Positions 8,108-17,155 are shown, counted from the stretch's first letter. The stretch: 35,430 nt of DNA from Bacillus sp. MUM 116 (GCF_001866655.1 NZ_MLYR01000006.1:1-35430), one strand, 5' to 3'. Translations and numbers: made by a program. Notes: generated from the letters alone by a model not told the origin.

Positions 8108-8800
8108 TCAAACGGATTTAGTTTTTTCCTTTGATAAATTTGTATTTGATTTCAGTTTCGGGCGCCCGCCCTTCCAGAATTTAATTAGCTTTAATCCTGC
8201 AAAAATAGCATGCCCGATACGAAACTGAAAAATACATGAAACTTGAGTTTGAATAACGGTTGCCTGAAAATGTGGTGTAACGGTTAAAACCGGCATTTCT
8301 TTTAACTTAAAATAGTTACTAAGTAAACCAGTGATGCCTCCTTTAATCGTCCATAGTCCCCCACACAACACTCCTGTAATCGCCGCATCTCCCACCCCAA
8401 ACAGTGTATGCCACTCAAACTGCTTTACGGATATTTTTTTGAAAAACTTGCGAATGATTACATGCATTTGAATTACATGCTCAAGGATGTCTTTTACATT
8501 TTTAAAATTCGTCGTTACATCGTCAGAAGTAATTTGATGTACTCCGGTATCGGAAGTTTTTTCAGAAGAATGGTCTTTTTTCTTTTTCGTTTTTACAACA
8601 ATACTGGGGGAATTATCATCAATTTTGATTAATGGAATATGCTTTTTAAATTTAATCAGTCCAAACCAAATTCTGAACTCAATGTTTAAATCATCGTTAT
8701 CATTATGATGAAAATAACTCACCCGAATGGACAGCCTTGTAAAAATAATAATAAGGAATAAAAGCAAAAGGAAACACAAGATTAAAAGGATCCAAATCAA
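8108..8800 (-). CDS. ytfI: DUF2953 membrane-anchored protein YtfI
   Basis: 230 residues with an N-terminal membrane segment (ILLILCFLLLLFLIIIFT, residues 3-20), a basic linker rich in Lys (KTKKKKD), and the C-terminal DUF2953 region with FGVGDAAITGVLCGGLWTIKGGI and a second hydrophobic patch. First gene of ytfI-ytfJ. The only start in frame is TTG at 8800, since a stop lies three codons upstream; the ribosome-binding site is weak. The pairing with ytfJ suggests a forespore role; function unknown. Confidence 0.85.
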   Translation of the reverse strand: MIWILLILCFLLLLFLIIIFTRLSIRVSYFHHNDNDDLNIEFRIWFGLIKFKKHIPLIKIDDNSPSIVVKTKKKKDHSSEKTSDTGVHQITSDDVTTNFKNVKDILEHVIQMHVIIRKFFKKISVKQFEWHTLFGVGDAAITGVLCGGLWTIKGGITGLLSNYFKLKEMPVLTVTPHFQATVIQTQVSCIFQFRIGHAIFAGLKLIKFWKGGRPKLKSNTNLSKEKTKSV

Positions 8801-8825
8801 TTTTATTCACTGCCTTTCAGCCTAT

Positions 8826-8832
8826 TAGTATG
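8826..8832 (-). promoter_or_regulatory. Possible sigma-G/sigma-F -10 element for ytfI-ytfJ
   Basis: Minus-strand CATACTA equals the sigma-G -10 consensus and lies 25 nt before the ytfI start. The -35 position 18 bp further up (GGTTT) does not fit GNATR, so this is tentative. Confidence 0.3.
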
Positions 8833-8845
8833 GCTTATAGGAAAA

Positions 8846-8885
8846 AAAATAAACCTATCAACATAATGTTGATAGGTTTTATTTT
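8846..8885. terminator. Terminator after yteJ
   Basis: Long hairpin AAACCTATCAAC-ATAAT-GTTGATAGGTTT flanked by AT runs, overlapping the yteJ stop. Strong in both directions. Confidence 0.85.
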
Positions 8886-9448
8886 CATCTCTCGACATGG
8901 ATGACAGTTGTGTCTGAAAATAGATCATGCAATCCTTGCTTTTTCGGAAGAAAGGCAGCAATTACATAACCTACAATGATTGTCGCGGATATAAAGCGTC
9001 CGATCCATTCACGGAACAAAACTGTTCCCCATGTTAATGATTCTTTCTTCAAATTAATCACCTTTATTCCAAACACCATTTTTCCCAACGTCTGCTGCAA
9101 ATATTTCGTCATTAGGACAAAGTATAAATAAAAAATGACAGCTGAAGCAATGGATATTGGGGCAAACATATTAAAATCTGTTAAGGAGATGTCCAGCATT
9201 CGAAAAACCGGTTTAACTAAAAGTCTTACCAAACTCCCAACAACAATTAAATCAAGCAAATACGCCCAAAAGCGCATCCAAAATCCTGCATATCGAATTG
9301 GACCAGACGGTGATTCTACTGTATCCCTTTTATTTTCTTGTTCAGAGGCAACATCGCTTTTATCCTTTTCCTCATGATGTATAATGGATTCTTCAGAGCT
9401 TTGATGATTCATTTCATTCGTATTATCTTGGTTATGATTTATTTCCAT
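8885..9448 (-). CDS. yteJ: RDD family membrane protein YteJ
   Basis: 187 residues. A polar Glu/Asn/Gln-rich cytoplasmic N terminus (about 1-50) leads into an RDD domain: YAGFWMRFWAYLLDL holds the name-giving Arg and Asp residues, followed by about three membrane segments and the LGKMVFGIKVINL motif. It starts 11 nt after the sppA stop and is therefore co-transcribed with the signal peptide peptidase, as in B. subtilis, where YteJ is known as an SppA partner/inhibitor. GGAGAAG precedes the ATG. Confidence 0.92.
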   Translation of the reverse strand: MEINHNQDNTNEMNHQSSEESIIHHEEKDKSDVASEQENKRDTVESPSGPIRYAGFWMRFWAYLLDLIVVGSLVRLLVKPVFRMLDISLTDFNMFAPISIASAVIFYLYFVLMTKYLQQTLGKMVFGIKVINLKKESLTWGTVLFREWIGRFISATIIVGYVIAAFLPKKQGLHDLFSDTTVIHVER

Positions 9449-9459
9449 CTTCTCCGCCC

Positions 9460-10470
9460 CTATTCCGCATAAAGATACATGAGCCTTGGTGAATTTGGTT
9501 TTGAGAGAATCTTTAACATTCCTGCCATTTCAGCATTTTCTCCCAGCCATTTATGCGCCTGCATGCTGAATATTGAAGCGATTCCTAAGTGCTCCGAATA
9601 GCGAATGACCTTTGCACCCTTTAAATTTTCATCCTTTTTCATTTTCTTGATTGTCTCATCCAAATATCCATAGCCATCAATTAAGTGTAATTCCTTAGCC
9701 TGTCGCCCGTCATAAACTCTGCCGTCAGCTAACTTTTTTACTTGATCAATACTTAAATGACGGCCCTCAGAGATGACTTTGACAAATCCTTCATACGAAT
9801 TGTTAATCATTCTTTGTAGAATTTGCCGCTCTTCTTCGGTCATTTTTCTAGTTGGACTCATAATATCCTTATATTTTCCGCTTTTTATCGTGACAAAATC
9901 AACTCCATATTTTTTAGCCAATCCCTCATAATTGATTCCTTCCATTATGACTCCCAGCGAACCCGTCAATGTTTCCGGACTAGCATAAATCTTTTTGGCT
10001 GCGGTTGAAATATAATATCCTCCTGAAGCCGCCATAGAGCCCATAGAAATATAGACCGGTTTTTTCGTATCCTTTTGGATTTCCTTCAGTTTATCATGGA
10101 TTTCAGCACTTTCGACCACCCCGCCACCGGGAGAGTTGACTCTAATAATGATTCCTTTAACGGTGTCATCCTCTTTGACATAGTTTAATTTTTTCATAAA
10201 TTCCTGATGGTTGTATCCGGAACTTTGTAATAATGATGCAGGCTCTCCTGAATCTTGAATCACCCCATCCACATCAAGAACAGCAATTTTTTTTAATTCA
10301 CTTCCGTCTTTCACCACTTCTTCGGTAAACGGCTGGTCATTTGTTGAAAAAAATTCACCAACGTTCGTCTCCATTCCTTTAAAGGCAAAGGTAGATAAAA
10401 AGTTAATGATAATGGAAACAAAAAATAGTGCCGCTGCAATCCCAAGTGCTGTCCATCGTTTTCCGTTCAT
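9460..10470 (-). CDS. sppA: Signal peptide peptidase SppA (S49)
   Basis: Membrane serine protease with a Ser/Lys dyad that clears remnant signal peptides. 336 residues, one more than B. subtilis SppA. TM segment at about 8-30. Catalytic Ser148 is in GSMAASGGYY and the general-base Lys200 in KSGKYKDI, in line with the B. subtilis S147/K199 pair. RVNSPGGG and TLTGSLGVI are also present. ATG at 10470 (MNGKRW) with GGGGGGAA upstream; the frame extends 6 residues further without support. Operon sppA-yteJ; divergent from nadK. Confidence 0.96.
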   Translation of the reverse strand: MNGKRWTALGIAAALFFVSIIINFLSTFAFKGMETNVGEFFSTNDQPFTEEVVKDGSELKKIAVLDVDGVIQDSGEPASLLQSSGYNHQEFMKKLNYVKEDDTVKGIIIRVNSPGGGVVESAEIHDKLKEIQKDTKKPVYISMGSMAASGGYYISTAAKKIYASPETLTGSLGVIMEGINYEGLAKKYGVDFVTIKSGKYKDIMSPTRKMTEEERQILQRMINNSYEGFVKVISEGRHLSIDQVKKLADGRVYDGRQAKELHLIDGYGYLDETIKKMKKDENLKGAKVIRYSEHLGIASIFSMQAHKWLGENAEMAGMLKILSKPNSPRLMYLYAE

Positions 10471-10637
10471 CTTGTATTCCCCCCACATGTGTCAATCCAG
10501 TTAAATTTACGTCCGTATTTTCATATTGTTTCAAAAAAATGCTAAACTTAATGAGATTATCCATATTTTATCAAAAGAAATTTTTAAAATGGTTAAATAT
10601 TGGAAATTCATTCTTCATTTTACAGGAGGGATCATTT

Positions 10638-11438
10638 ATGGAAAGCCGCCGTAATATCTATTTTTATCACACACAGGATGCCGAAATGCTTTCAAAAGCT
10701 TCACATATATATGAATTGGCTGCACAATACGGCTTTACAATCGTTGATGATCAGCAAAAAGCCAATATTATTGCCACCATTGGAAACGATGGAACCTTCC
10801 TGCAAGCCGTTCGTAAAACCGGGTTCAGAGAAGACTGTCTTTATGCGGGGATTTCGACAACTAAAAATTTAAGTATGTATTGTGATTTTCGGATAGATGA
10901 TACTTCAAAAATGATTGAAGCTTCAGTGAACGAACAATTCGAGGTCCGCCGTTATCCACTTCTTGAAGTGACAGTGGATGGACAAAGCATGTTCCCATGT
11001 TTGAACGAGTTTAGCATTCGTTCCTCTATTATTAAAACGCTGGTGATTGACGTCTTTATTGACGGGCTACATTTTGAAACGTTTAGCGGGGATGGTCTTG
11101 TAGTTGCTACACCTACAGGCAGCCCCGCTTATAATAAATCTTTAAATGGTTCTGTCGTTGATCCGTTAATTTCCAGTATGCAAATTAGTGAAATTGCCTC
11201 GTTAAATAATAATCGGTACCGCACTTTGGGATCTTCGTTTATTTTGGGAGAGGAACGGATACTGACACTTAAGGTGATTTCAGAAGGAAATGATCATCCA
11301 ATTATGGGTATGGACAATGAAGCATTAAGTATCCGCCATGTGGAAAAAATTCAATTAAAAATATGCGGTAAAAAAATAAAAACACTTAAATTAAAAGACA
11401 ACTCTTTCTGGCAAAAAGTAAAAAGACAATTTCTTTAA
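10638..11438 (+). CDS. nadK2: NAD kinase paralogue (NadK2/PpnKB, YtdI type)
   Basis: Phosphorylates NAD to NADP. 266 residues versus 267 for B. subtilis PpnKB; the C terminus LKDNSFWQKVKR-FL and NEFSIRSSIIKT fit this paralogue. ATG at 10638 with AGGAGGG before it, whereas the frame is open 70 codons further up. Oddity: both hallmark motifs differ from the norm. GGDG is GNDG at 49-52 and TPTGSTAY is TPTGSPAY at 158-165. As I recall, the B. cereus paralogue also has a changed first motif, so divergence may be a trait of this branch. Family A copy follows one base after the stop. Confidence 0.9.
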   Translation: MESRRNIYFYHTQDAEMLSKASHIYELAAQYGFTIVDDQQKANIIATIGNDGTFLQAVRKTGFREDCLYAGISTTKNLSMYCDFRIDDTSKMIEASVNEQFEVRRYPLLEVTVDGQSMFPCLNEFSIRSSIIKTLVIDVFIDGLHFETFSGDGLVVATPTGSPAYNKSLNGSVVDPLISSMQISEIASLNNNRYRTLGSSFILGEERILTLKVISEGNDHPIMGMDNEALSIRHVEKIQLKICGKKIKTLKLKDNSFWQKVKRQFL

Positions 11439-11440
11439 AA

Positions 11441-11582
11441 AAAGCGCAAGCGCCCTGGTCAGCCTCAGGCATAGCATAAGACAAGCCGGCGAGAAGGTTG
11501 CTCTTTAACCTTCTTGACGGATTGGCTGTAGACCATCGAGGGGCTAGGCGCTGGAGCTGGACAATTCTCAAAGACAAAATTT
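11441..11582 (+). repeat. Family A palindromic repeat, copy 3
   Basis: Opens AAAGCGCAAGCGCC directly after the nadK2 stop, same orientation; closes GGAGCTGGACAATTCTC. The core stem is GAAGGTT/AACCTTC with loop GCTCTTT, a paired change relative to copies that have AAAGGTT/AACCTTT. Confidence 0.9.
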
Positions 11583-11602
11583 TATACTTTCTTTACTTAT
11601 AA

Positions 11603-11632
11603 AAAAAGAGGCGAATTGATCGCCTCTTTTTA
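11603..11632. terminator. Terminator after rarD
   Basis: AAAAAGAGGCG and CGCCTCTTTTT arms; serves rarD (minus) and could also stop nadK2 transcripts that pass the repeat. Confidence 0.85.
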
Positions 11633-12559
11633 TCCGTTCAATTTTTCTTTTTGAATCCTCAATCCTTTTTCCAGAAAGAGCTTTGTTTTAGATAAAGAAT
11701 AAACCGTTAAAGCAGACCAAATAAAGATAAAGGATAGGAGCTGCACTTTCGAAAAATGTTCATTATAGACAAAAATCCCCAAAATTAATGTTAATGTAGG
11801 TGCAATATATTGTAGGAAACCAAGTAAGGATAACGGAATTTTTTGTGCACCTTTTGCAAAATAAAGCAGTGGTACAGCCGTTGCTGCTCCGGCACCGATT
11901 AACAATAAGTCAGTTTCCGTATTTGCTGATAAAAATGAATTCGTGCCGTTTACAAATAAGAAACACATATATACAATTGCGATCGGTGAAACAACAAGTG
12001 TTTCAAGTGTTAATCCCACGGAAGACTCAACATTAATTAATTTTTTGGCAAGACCGTATAATCCAAAAGAAAGGGCCAGAGTTAACGCGATCCAAGGAAT
12101 TTTCCCATGGGAAATTGAAATAATCAATACGCCAATGGCGGCTAAGCCAAACGAAATATATTGTGGAATAGTTAATTTTTCTTTTAAAACAATCATTCCC
12201 AATAAGACACTTACAAGCGGATTGATATAATAACCAAGGCTTGCTTCAAGCATATGACCGCTATTAACTGCCCAAATATAGACAAGCCAGTTAATACTTA
12301 TTAATAGCGAAGCAATTGCCAGGGCGAAAAACTGTTTTTTATTTTGCCTAAAACCTTTGAGGGTTTGCACAAATAAACCCCATTTTCTTGTTAATAAAAG
12401 TACTAGCACCATAAAAATAAACGACCAAAAGATTCGGTTCGCCAAAATTTCCATTGCATTTACTTGATCGATGAGCTTCCAATAGATTGGCAGCAGCCCC
12501 CATAAGAAATAGGAAAGTCCAGCATGGAAGGCTCCCATTTTTATTTCTGATTTTTTCAT
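11630..12559 (-). CDS. rarD: EamA/DMT transporter, RarD type
   Basis: Integral membrane protein of 309 residues with about ten predicted helices in two EamA halves. The N-terminal GLSYFLWGLLPIYWKL and NRIFWSF motifs, and the LGYYINPLVSVLLGM and LQYIAPTLTLILGI helix pair, are typical of RarD (named for chloramphenicol sensitivity in Pseudomonas). Substrate unknown. ATG at 12559; the upstream purine stretch GGGGCTCGGAACAAC is a weak ribosome-binding site. Convergent with nadK2, single gene between two terminators. Confidence 0.9.
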   Translation of the reverse strand: MKKSEIKMGAFHAGLSYFLWGLLPIYWKLIDQVNAMEILANRIFWSFIFMVLVLLLTRKWGLFVQTLKGFRQNKKQFFALAIASLLISINWLVYIWAVNSGHMLEASLGYYINPLVSVLLGMIVLKEKLTIPQYISFGLAAIGVLIISISHGKIPWIALTLALSFGLYGLAKKLINVESSVGLTLETLVVSPIAIVYMCFLFVNGTNSFLSANTETDLLLIGAGAATAVPLLYFAKGAQKIPLSLLGFLQYIAPTLTLILGIFVYNEHFSKVQLLSFIFIWSALTVYSLSKTKLFLEKGLRIQKEKLNG

Positions 12560-12657
12560 TGTTGTTCCGAGCCCCTATTCTTTCTAGTATCGAAATAATT
12601 ATAACGTGAAACACTAAAAAAAGGGAAAATTTTATTCTCCAATTTTTGCCCCATTAT

Positions 12658-12687
12658 AAAAAGGCAGTCAAGCTGAACTGCCTTTTT
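12658..12687 (-). terminator. Terminator of the acyl-CoA synthetase gene
   Basis: AAAAAGGCAGT and ACTGCCTTTTT around an 8-nt loop. Confidence 0.8.
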
Positions 12688-12696
12688 ATCCATTCA

Positions 12697-14280
12697 TTAT
12701 TTTTTTAGAGTTTCATTTTCTTTTTGACGAAGTTCAATACGGCGGATTTTTCCGGAAGTGGTTTTCGGAAGATCCGATACATACTCAATTTTTCTTGGAT
12801 ACTTATATGGAGCAGTCAGCTCTTTTACATGCTCCTGAAGATTTTTGGTCAATTCAGGTTCTTGCGGGTCCACACCTTCTTTTAATACAACGAACGCTTT
12901 TACAATAAAGCCACGAATTACATCAGGGCTTGCGACGACGGCACATTCTTTGACAGATGGATGTTTGACTAGGGCATCCTCTACTTCAAACGGTCCAATC
13001 GTATAGCCGGAGCTGATAATAATATCATCGCCGCGCCCTTCAAACCAGAAATAGCCTTCCTCGTCCATTTTCGCTTTATCACCCGTTACATAATAATCAC
13101 CGCGGAATTGCATCACAGTTCGTTCCGGGTCTTTATAATAATTTTTGAATAGCGCAGGGGTTTCAACATGAACTGCAATATCACCCACTTCACCTACGGC
13201 ACAAACCTTTCCATCTTCATCAATGATTTCAACCCGATTTCCCGGGGTTGGTTTCCCCATTGAGCCTGGTTTTAACGGCATTCCCTTTGTTACCCCAACA
13301 AGCAAGGTGTTTTCTGTTTGACCATAGCCGTCACGAACATCAACATGAAAATATTTTCTGAAAGTATCAATTACCTCACGATTTAGCGGTTCACCAGCGG
13401 ATACTGCACTATGAAGGTTTGGTAATTGATATTCGGTTAAATTATCCACTTTTGCCATTAATCGATATTCTGTTGGTGTACAGCAAAGAACATTTACATT
13501 ATATTTTTGCAGCAGGCTTAAATACTTTTTTGGCTCAAATTTTCCATTGTATACAAGCCCTGTTGCACCAGACCCAAGAACGGATAAGAAAGGACTCCAA
13601 ATCCATTTTTGCCAACCCGGACCCGCTGTAGCCCAAACAGTATCCCCTTCTTCAATGGCCAGCCATTTAGGCGCAGCCGTTTTTAAATGTGCATATGCCC
13701 AGCCATGAGTATGCACAACCCCTTTAGGATTTCCGGTCGTACCTGATGTATAGGATAAAAAGGCCATGTCATCTCTTTTTGTATCAGCAATGGTAAAATC
13801 CTCTGAAGCCGCTTTCATTTCTTCATCCAAATGGCTCCAGCCATCCACTTTTGCTCCTAGTGAAAATTTAACAAGTGATTGAACAGCCGTAATATTTTCA
13901 AATTGCTCAACATATGGATAGTAGCTTAGTACAGCCTTCACATCCCCATGTATAATGCGGTATTGCAAATCCTTTTCCCTTAACATTTCAGAGCTAGGAA
14001 TCACTACCAAGCCGGCTTTTAAAGCTGCCAAATAGACCATATAGGCTTCAATAAGCCTTGGGACAATAATTAAAACGGTGTCTCCTTTTTGTAGTCCATT
14101 ATTAATCAGAACATTTCCCACTTGATTTACTTTTTTTAACAGTTTTTCATATGTAACTTGTTTTGTTTCACCTGATTCGTTTTCCCATTTTAATGCTAAT
14201 TTGTTCGGGTCTTTTGCAAAGCGTTCTACTTCAGAAACAAGATTGTAATTCTCGGGTGCGATTAAATCTTCTCGTTTCAT
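12697..14280 (-). CDS. ytcI: Acyl-CoA synthetase (AMP-forming), YtcI type
   Basis: ANL-superfamily adenylating enzyme of 527 residues: P-loop SYTSGTTGNPKGV, the A5 motif DGYGQTEN, A7-A8 TGDKAKMDEEGYFWFEGRGDD, and catalytic Lys511 in PKTTSGKIRR. Likely activates a short or medium-chain carboxylate to an acyl-CoA; substrate not readable from sequence. It is shorter than the acsA product and lacks its 40-residue N-terminal extension. ATG at 14280 (MKREDL) follows GGGGGAGAGGT; the frame is open 16 codons further. The C-terminal lysine context resembles AcsA's, so AcuA might act on it too (inference). Confidence 0.9.
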   Translation of the reverse strand: MKREDLIAPENYNLVSEVERFAKDPNKLALKWENESGETKQVTYEKLLKKVNQVGNVLINNGLQKGDTVLIIVPRLIEAYMVYLAALKAGLVVIPSSEMLREKDLQYRIIHGDVKAVLSYYPYVEQFENITAVQSLVKFSLGAKVDGWSHLDEEMKAASEDFTIADTKRDDMAFLSYTSGTTGNPKGVVHTHGWAYAHLKTAAPKWLAIEEGDTVWATAGPGWQKWIWSPFLSVLGSGATGLVYNGKFEPKKYLSLLQKYNVNVLCCTPTEYRLMAKVDNLTEYQLPNLHSAVSAGEPLNREVIDTFRKYFHVDVRDGYGQTENTLLVGVTKGMPLKPGSMGKPTPGNRVEIIDEDGKVCAVGEVGDIAVHVETPALFKNYYKDPERTVMQFRGDYYVTGDKAKMDEEGYFWFEGRGDDIIISSGYTIGPFEVEDALVKHPSVKECAVVASPDVIRGFIVKAFVVLKEGVDPQEPELTKNLQEHVKELTAPYKYPRKIEYVSDLPKTTSGKIRRIELRQKENETLKK

Positions 14281-14381
14281 ACCTCTCCCCCTCAGCAATA
14301 AAAATTCACATCCATATTTATTATACAAAATTGCCCTAAAGTTTTAAATTATTATTCCCTTAAAACTTTTTTCCTCTTTTC

Positions 14382-14420
14382 AAAAAAAGAGAGAGAGCGG
14401 GAATAATTCCCGCTCTCTCT
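14382..14420 (-). terminator. SASP gene terminator
   Basis: 14-bp perfect stem AGAGAGAGCGGGAA / TTCCCGCTCTCTCT with a 3-nt loop and T run on the minus strand. Confidence 0.9.
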
Positions 14421-14438
14421 AGCCATATTATTTATTTG

Positions 14439-14639
14439 TTAACGAGCAAATCCGCCGCCTAATTGGGACTCAGCCATAGCGACTAAACGCTTAGTGATTT
14501 CTCCACCAACTGAACCGTTAGCACGAGAAGTAGTATCAGCACCAAGGTTTACACCAAATTCATTAGCAATTTCGAATTTCATTTGATCAAGAGCTTGTTC
14601 AACACCAGCAACTAATAATTGATTAGAGTTGTTTGCCAT
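14439..14639 (-). CDS. sspA: Alpha/beta-type small acid-soluble spore protein
   Basis: 66-residue SASP that coats and protects forespore DNA. The germination protease recognition region [13 protein letters not shown] and the second conserved block [18 protein letters not shown] are intact. AAGGAGGTG precedes the ATG. Upstream is a sigma-G promoter spanned by an inverted repeat. The name sspA follows the location next to thiI as in B. subtilis; alpha/beta SASPs are a multigene family, so the paralogue letter is uncertain. Confidence 0.95.
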   Translation of the reverse strand: MANNSNQLLVAGVEQALDQMKFEIANEFGVNLGADTTSRANGSVGGEITKRLVAMAESQLGGGFAR

Positions 14640-14651
14640 TTGATATCACCT

Positions 14652-14685
14652 CCTTGTGAGTTTATAATGTGTAGAACTCACAAGG
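14652..14685. repeat. 11-bp perfect inverted repeat across the SASP promoter
   Basis: CCTTGTGAGTT (14652-14662) and AACTCACAAGG (14675-14685), 12-bp centre containing the -10. One arm overlaps the SASP ribosome-binding region. Palindromes TGATATCA flank both sides (14641-14648, 14694-14701). Confidence 0.75.
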
Positions 14686-14692
14686 TTCATTC
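14663..14692 (-). promoter_or_regulatory. Sigma-G promoter of the SASP gene
   Basis: Minus strand GAATG (14692-14688), 18-bp spacer, CATTATA (14669-14663). This matches the sigma-G consensus GNATR-N18-CATNMTA at every defined base, fitting late forespore expression. Confidence 0.75.
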
Positions 14693-14805
14693 CTGATATC
14701 AATTGGTAATTGTTCACAGAATTTTCATTTATTCCTTTGGCTCTTTTACACTTGGTTGTTGATTTACGCTACATGCTTATAAACCTTTATCACAGCCATA
14801 CTTTT

Positions 14806-16011
14806 TTAAAATAATTCATCAAATTCTGTTTGTGTGTCGCGGTCTGGTTTAATTGTTATGGTTTCTGTTTCGGTAACTGCTTCTTCGATTAATGGATCAA
14901 AATCAAAAAAGCTTTCATATTGCCGGACTTTTTCTCTCCGCGGTTTTGTTTTTGGAGAGGCAGGAACAAAAATCGTACAGCAATCTTCATATGGTCTATT
15001 CGAAATCTCAAGAGTGTCGATTTCATGGGCTATTTTAATAATCTCCGTTTTGTCCATTGAAATAAGCGGTCTTAGTATCGGTGTATTCGTTACTTCATTT
15101 ATCGTATACATGCTCTCGAGTGTTTGACTTGCTACTTGTCCAAGGCTTTCCCCCGTAATAATGGCAAGCCCTTCTCGTTTTTCTCTGATTTTATCAGTAA
15201 TTTTGAGCATAAACCTTCTTGTTGATGTCATCGTATAGTTTTCAGGAACTTGTTCACGAATGGCTTGCTGAACATCTGTAAACGGGACGATATGAAGCGT
15301 TATATATCCATAAACTTCAGCAAGTTTTTTTGCCAAATCAATGACCTTTTCCTTGGAGCGTTCACTCGTAAATGGGGGGCTGAAGAAATGAACGGCTTCA
15401 ATTTCCAAGCCTCTTCTCATGGCCATGAAACCGGCAACAGGGCTGTCAATCCCGCCTGACAGCATTAACATCGCTTTACCGCTGGAGCCTGCCGGATATC
15501 CCCCAGCCCCTTTTATGGTTTCACATGAAAGATAAACACCCTCTTTGCGAACCTCAATCAATAAATTAATATCAGGCTTTTTTACATCTACTTTTAATCC
15601 AGGGATGTTTTTCAGCAGGTGAGCGCCAAAAAGTTGATTGATCCCATCCGTATCAAGTTCGAAGGTTTTATCTGACCTTTTTGCTGTAATTTTAAAGGTA
15701 TTCCCTTCTTGGTATAGCGAACCTGCCAATTCAAGAGCAGCTTCTTTCATTTCTTCCAAGTCCTGTTTCACCTTAACAGCAGGACTGAAAGATTGAATTC
15801 CAAAGATTTTTTTAAAAATCTCTTTAATTTCTTGTACATCTTCACCGTTTAACAAAACAAACATCCGGTCCCATGATGCCTCTATTTTAATTTTAGGAAA
15901 AGTGGAAAGGGCCGATTTTACACTTTTTTTCAATTTATCGATGAATTTATTACGGTTTCGGCCTTTCGTTGACATTTCACCATAGCGAATGACGATTCGA
16001 TCATATTTCAT
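14806..16011 (-). CDS. thiI: tRNA 4-thiouridine synthetase ThiI
   Basis: Adenylates uridine 8 of tRNA and transfers sulfur; also linked to thiazole synthesis. 401 residues: N-terminal ferredoxin-like domain, THUMP domain (about 60-165), and PP-loop ATPase with SGGIDSP near 184-190. No rhodanese extension, the normal form in Gram-positives, which take sulfur directly from a dedicated IscS. The start ATG at 16011 is one base after the iscS stop codon, so translation is coupled to that sulfur donor. Confidence 0.97.
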   Translation of the reverse strand: MKYDRIVIRYGEMSTKGRNRNKFIDKLKKSVKSALSTFPKIKIEASWDRMFVLLNGEDVQEIKEIFKKIFGIQSFSPAVKVKQDLEEMKEAALELAGSLYQEGNTFKITAKRSDKTFELDTDGINQLFGAHLLKNIPGLKVDVKKPDINLLIEVRKEGVYLSCETIKGAGGYPAGSSGKAMLMLSGGIDSPVAGFMAMRRGLEIEAVHFFSPPFTSERSKEKVIDLAKKLAEVYGYITLHIVPFTDVQQAIREQVPENYTMTSTRRFMLKITDKIREKREGLAIITGESLGQVASQTLESMYTINEVTNTPILRPLISMDKTEIIKIAHEIDTLEISNRPYEDCCTIFVPASPKTKPRREKVRQYESFFDFDPLIEEAVTETETITIKPDRDTQTEFDELF

Positions 16012-16012
16012 A

Positions 16013-17155
16013 TTAGTTCATTACCTTTCGTAAATGTTCAGATGCTTCCTTAATTGCAGCAATAGCAGCAACTGCTTCATTTTCTGTATTTTGATAGGAG
16101 AGGCTGATACGAATTGCACTTTCAGCCATTTCATCCGGGACCTCCATGGCAAGTAGTGTTGCGCTCGGGGATTTCTTTTTGGATGAGCATGCACTTGTCG
16201 TTGAGACATAGATTCCTTTTTCCTCCAGGGCATGAATGAGAACTTCCGACCTTATCCCTTTAATGGAAAAATTTAAAATATGTGGAGCAGAATGATCGAT
16301 TGGGGTATGAATTTGAATTTCTTCTAATTCACTTATTCCCTTCCTTAGGATTTCCCGGATTTTTTTCAAATTTTCAATCCCGTTTTTCCCTTCAATCAAA
16401 GTCATTCGTAATGCCTTTGATAAGGAAACAGCGCCTGCGACGTTCTCTGTACCGCTGCGGAGCTTCTGTTCCTGGCCGCCCCCAGCCAATAATGGAGACA
16501 ACCGTACACTTTCGCGTACATATAAAACCCCGGTTCCTTTCAAGCCATGAAATTTATGTCCCGAAAATGAACATAAATCCACTCTGTTTCCATGCAATGA
16601 AAATGGTACTTTTCCGATTGCTTGAACGGCATCCACATGGAACAAAATATGAGGATATTTTTTTAAACATTCTCCGATTTCCTGAATTGGCTGGATGGTT
16701 CCAACTTCATTATTTACATGCATGACGGAAATGAGAATCGTATCTTTCCTAATGACCTTTTTAAGGTCTTCTATTTGAATTCTTCCGTCTGAATTAACAG
16801 GAAGATAGGTTACTTCAAAGCCTTCTTGTTCGAGCTGCTCCATTGCCTTCCTTACGGATGCATGTTCAATGCTTGTCGTGATTAAATGACGCCCTTTGTT
16901 TTTATTCATGAAAGCGGCACCCTTAATCGCTAAATTATTGCTCTCGGTTCCGCCCGATGTAAAAACTATCTCCGATTGTTTAACTGATAAAAGATTTGCC
17001 ACCTGTTCTCTTGCCTTTATCATCAGTTTTTCAGCCTGTCCCCCTAATGCGTTTAGGGAGGACGGGTTGCCAAAGTATTCACTTGAAACGGTTATAAATG
17101 AATCCAGAACTTCTTTATATGGTTTGGTTGTTGCACTATTATCAAAATAAATCAT
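16013..17155 (-). CDS. nifZ: Cysteine desulfurase (IscS/NifS family), ThiI partner
   Basis: PLP enzyme releasing sulfur from cysteine as an enzyme-bound persulfide. 380 residues; PLP Lys201 in SGHKFHGLKG, persulfide Cys323 in STTSACSSKK, and YFDNSATTKP at the N terminus. ATG at 17155 with GGGGGA upstream; six more codons are open above it. The one-base gap to thiI identifies it as the B. subtilis NifZ (ytbJ-linked) type, dedicated to tRNA thiolation rather than general Fe-S assembly. Between it and ezrA, B. subtilis has braB as I recall; here there is only a repeat and a terminator. Confidence 0.93.
   Translation of the reverse strand: MIYFDNSATTKPYKEVLDSFITVSSEYFGNPSSLNALGGQAEKLMIKAREQVANLLSVKQSEIVFTSGGTESNNLAIKGAAFMNKNKGRHLITTSIEHASVRKAMEQLEQEGFEVTYLPVNSDGRIQIEDLKKVIRKDTILISVMHVNNEVGTIQPIQEIGECLKKYPHILFHVDAVQAIGKVPFSLHGNRVDLCSFSGHKFHGLKGTGVLYVRESVRLSPLLAGGGQEQKLRSGTENVAGAVSLSKALRMTLIEGKNGIENLKKIREILRKGISELEEIQIHTPIDHSAPHILNFSIKGIRSEVLIHALEEKGIYVSTTSACSSKKKSPSATLLAMEVPDEMAESAIRISLSYQNTENEAVAAIAAIKEASEHLRKVMN

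Noticed and set aside
16282..16725. 147-codon plus-strand frame opposite iscS
   Set aside because: Shadow frame; iscS motifs and the coupled thiI start fix the true frame.
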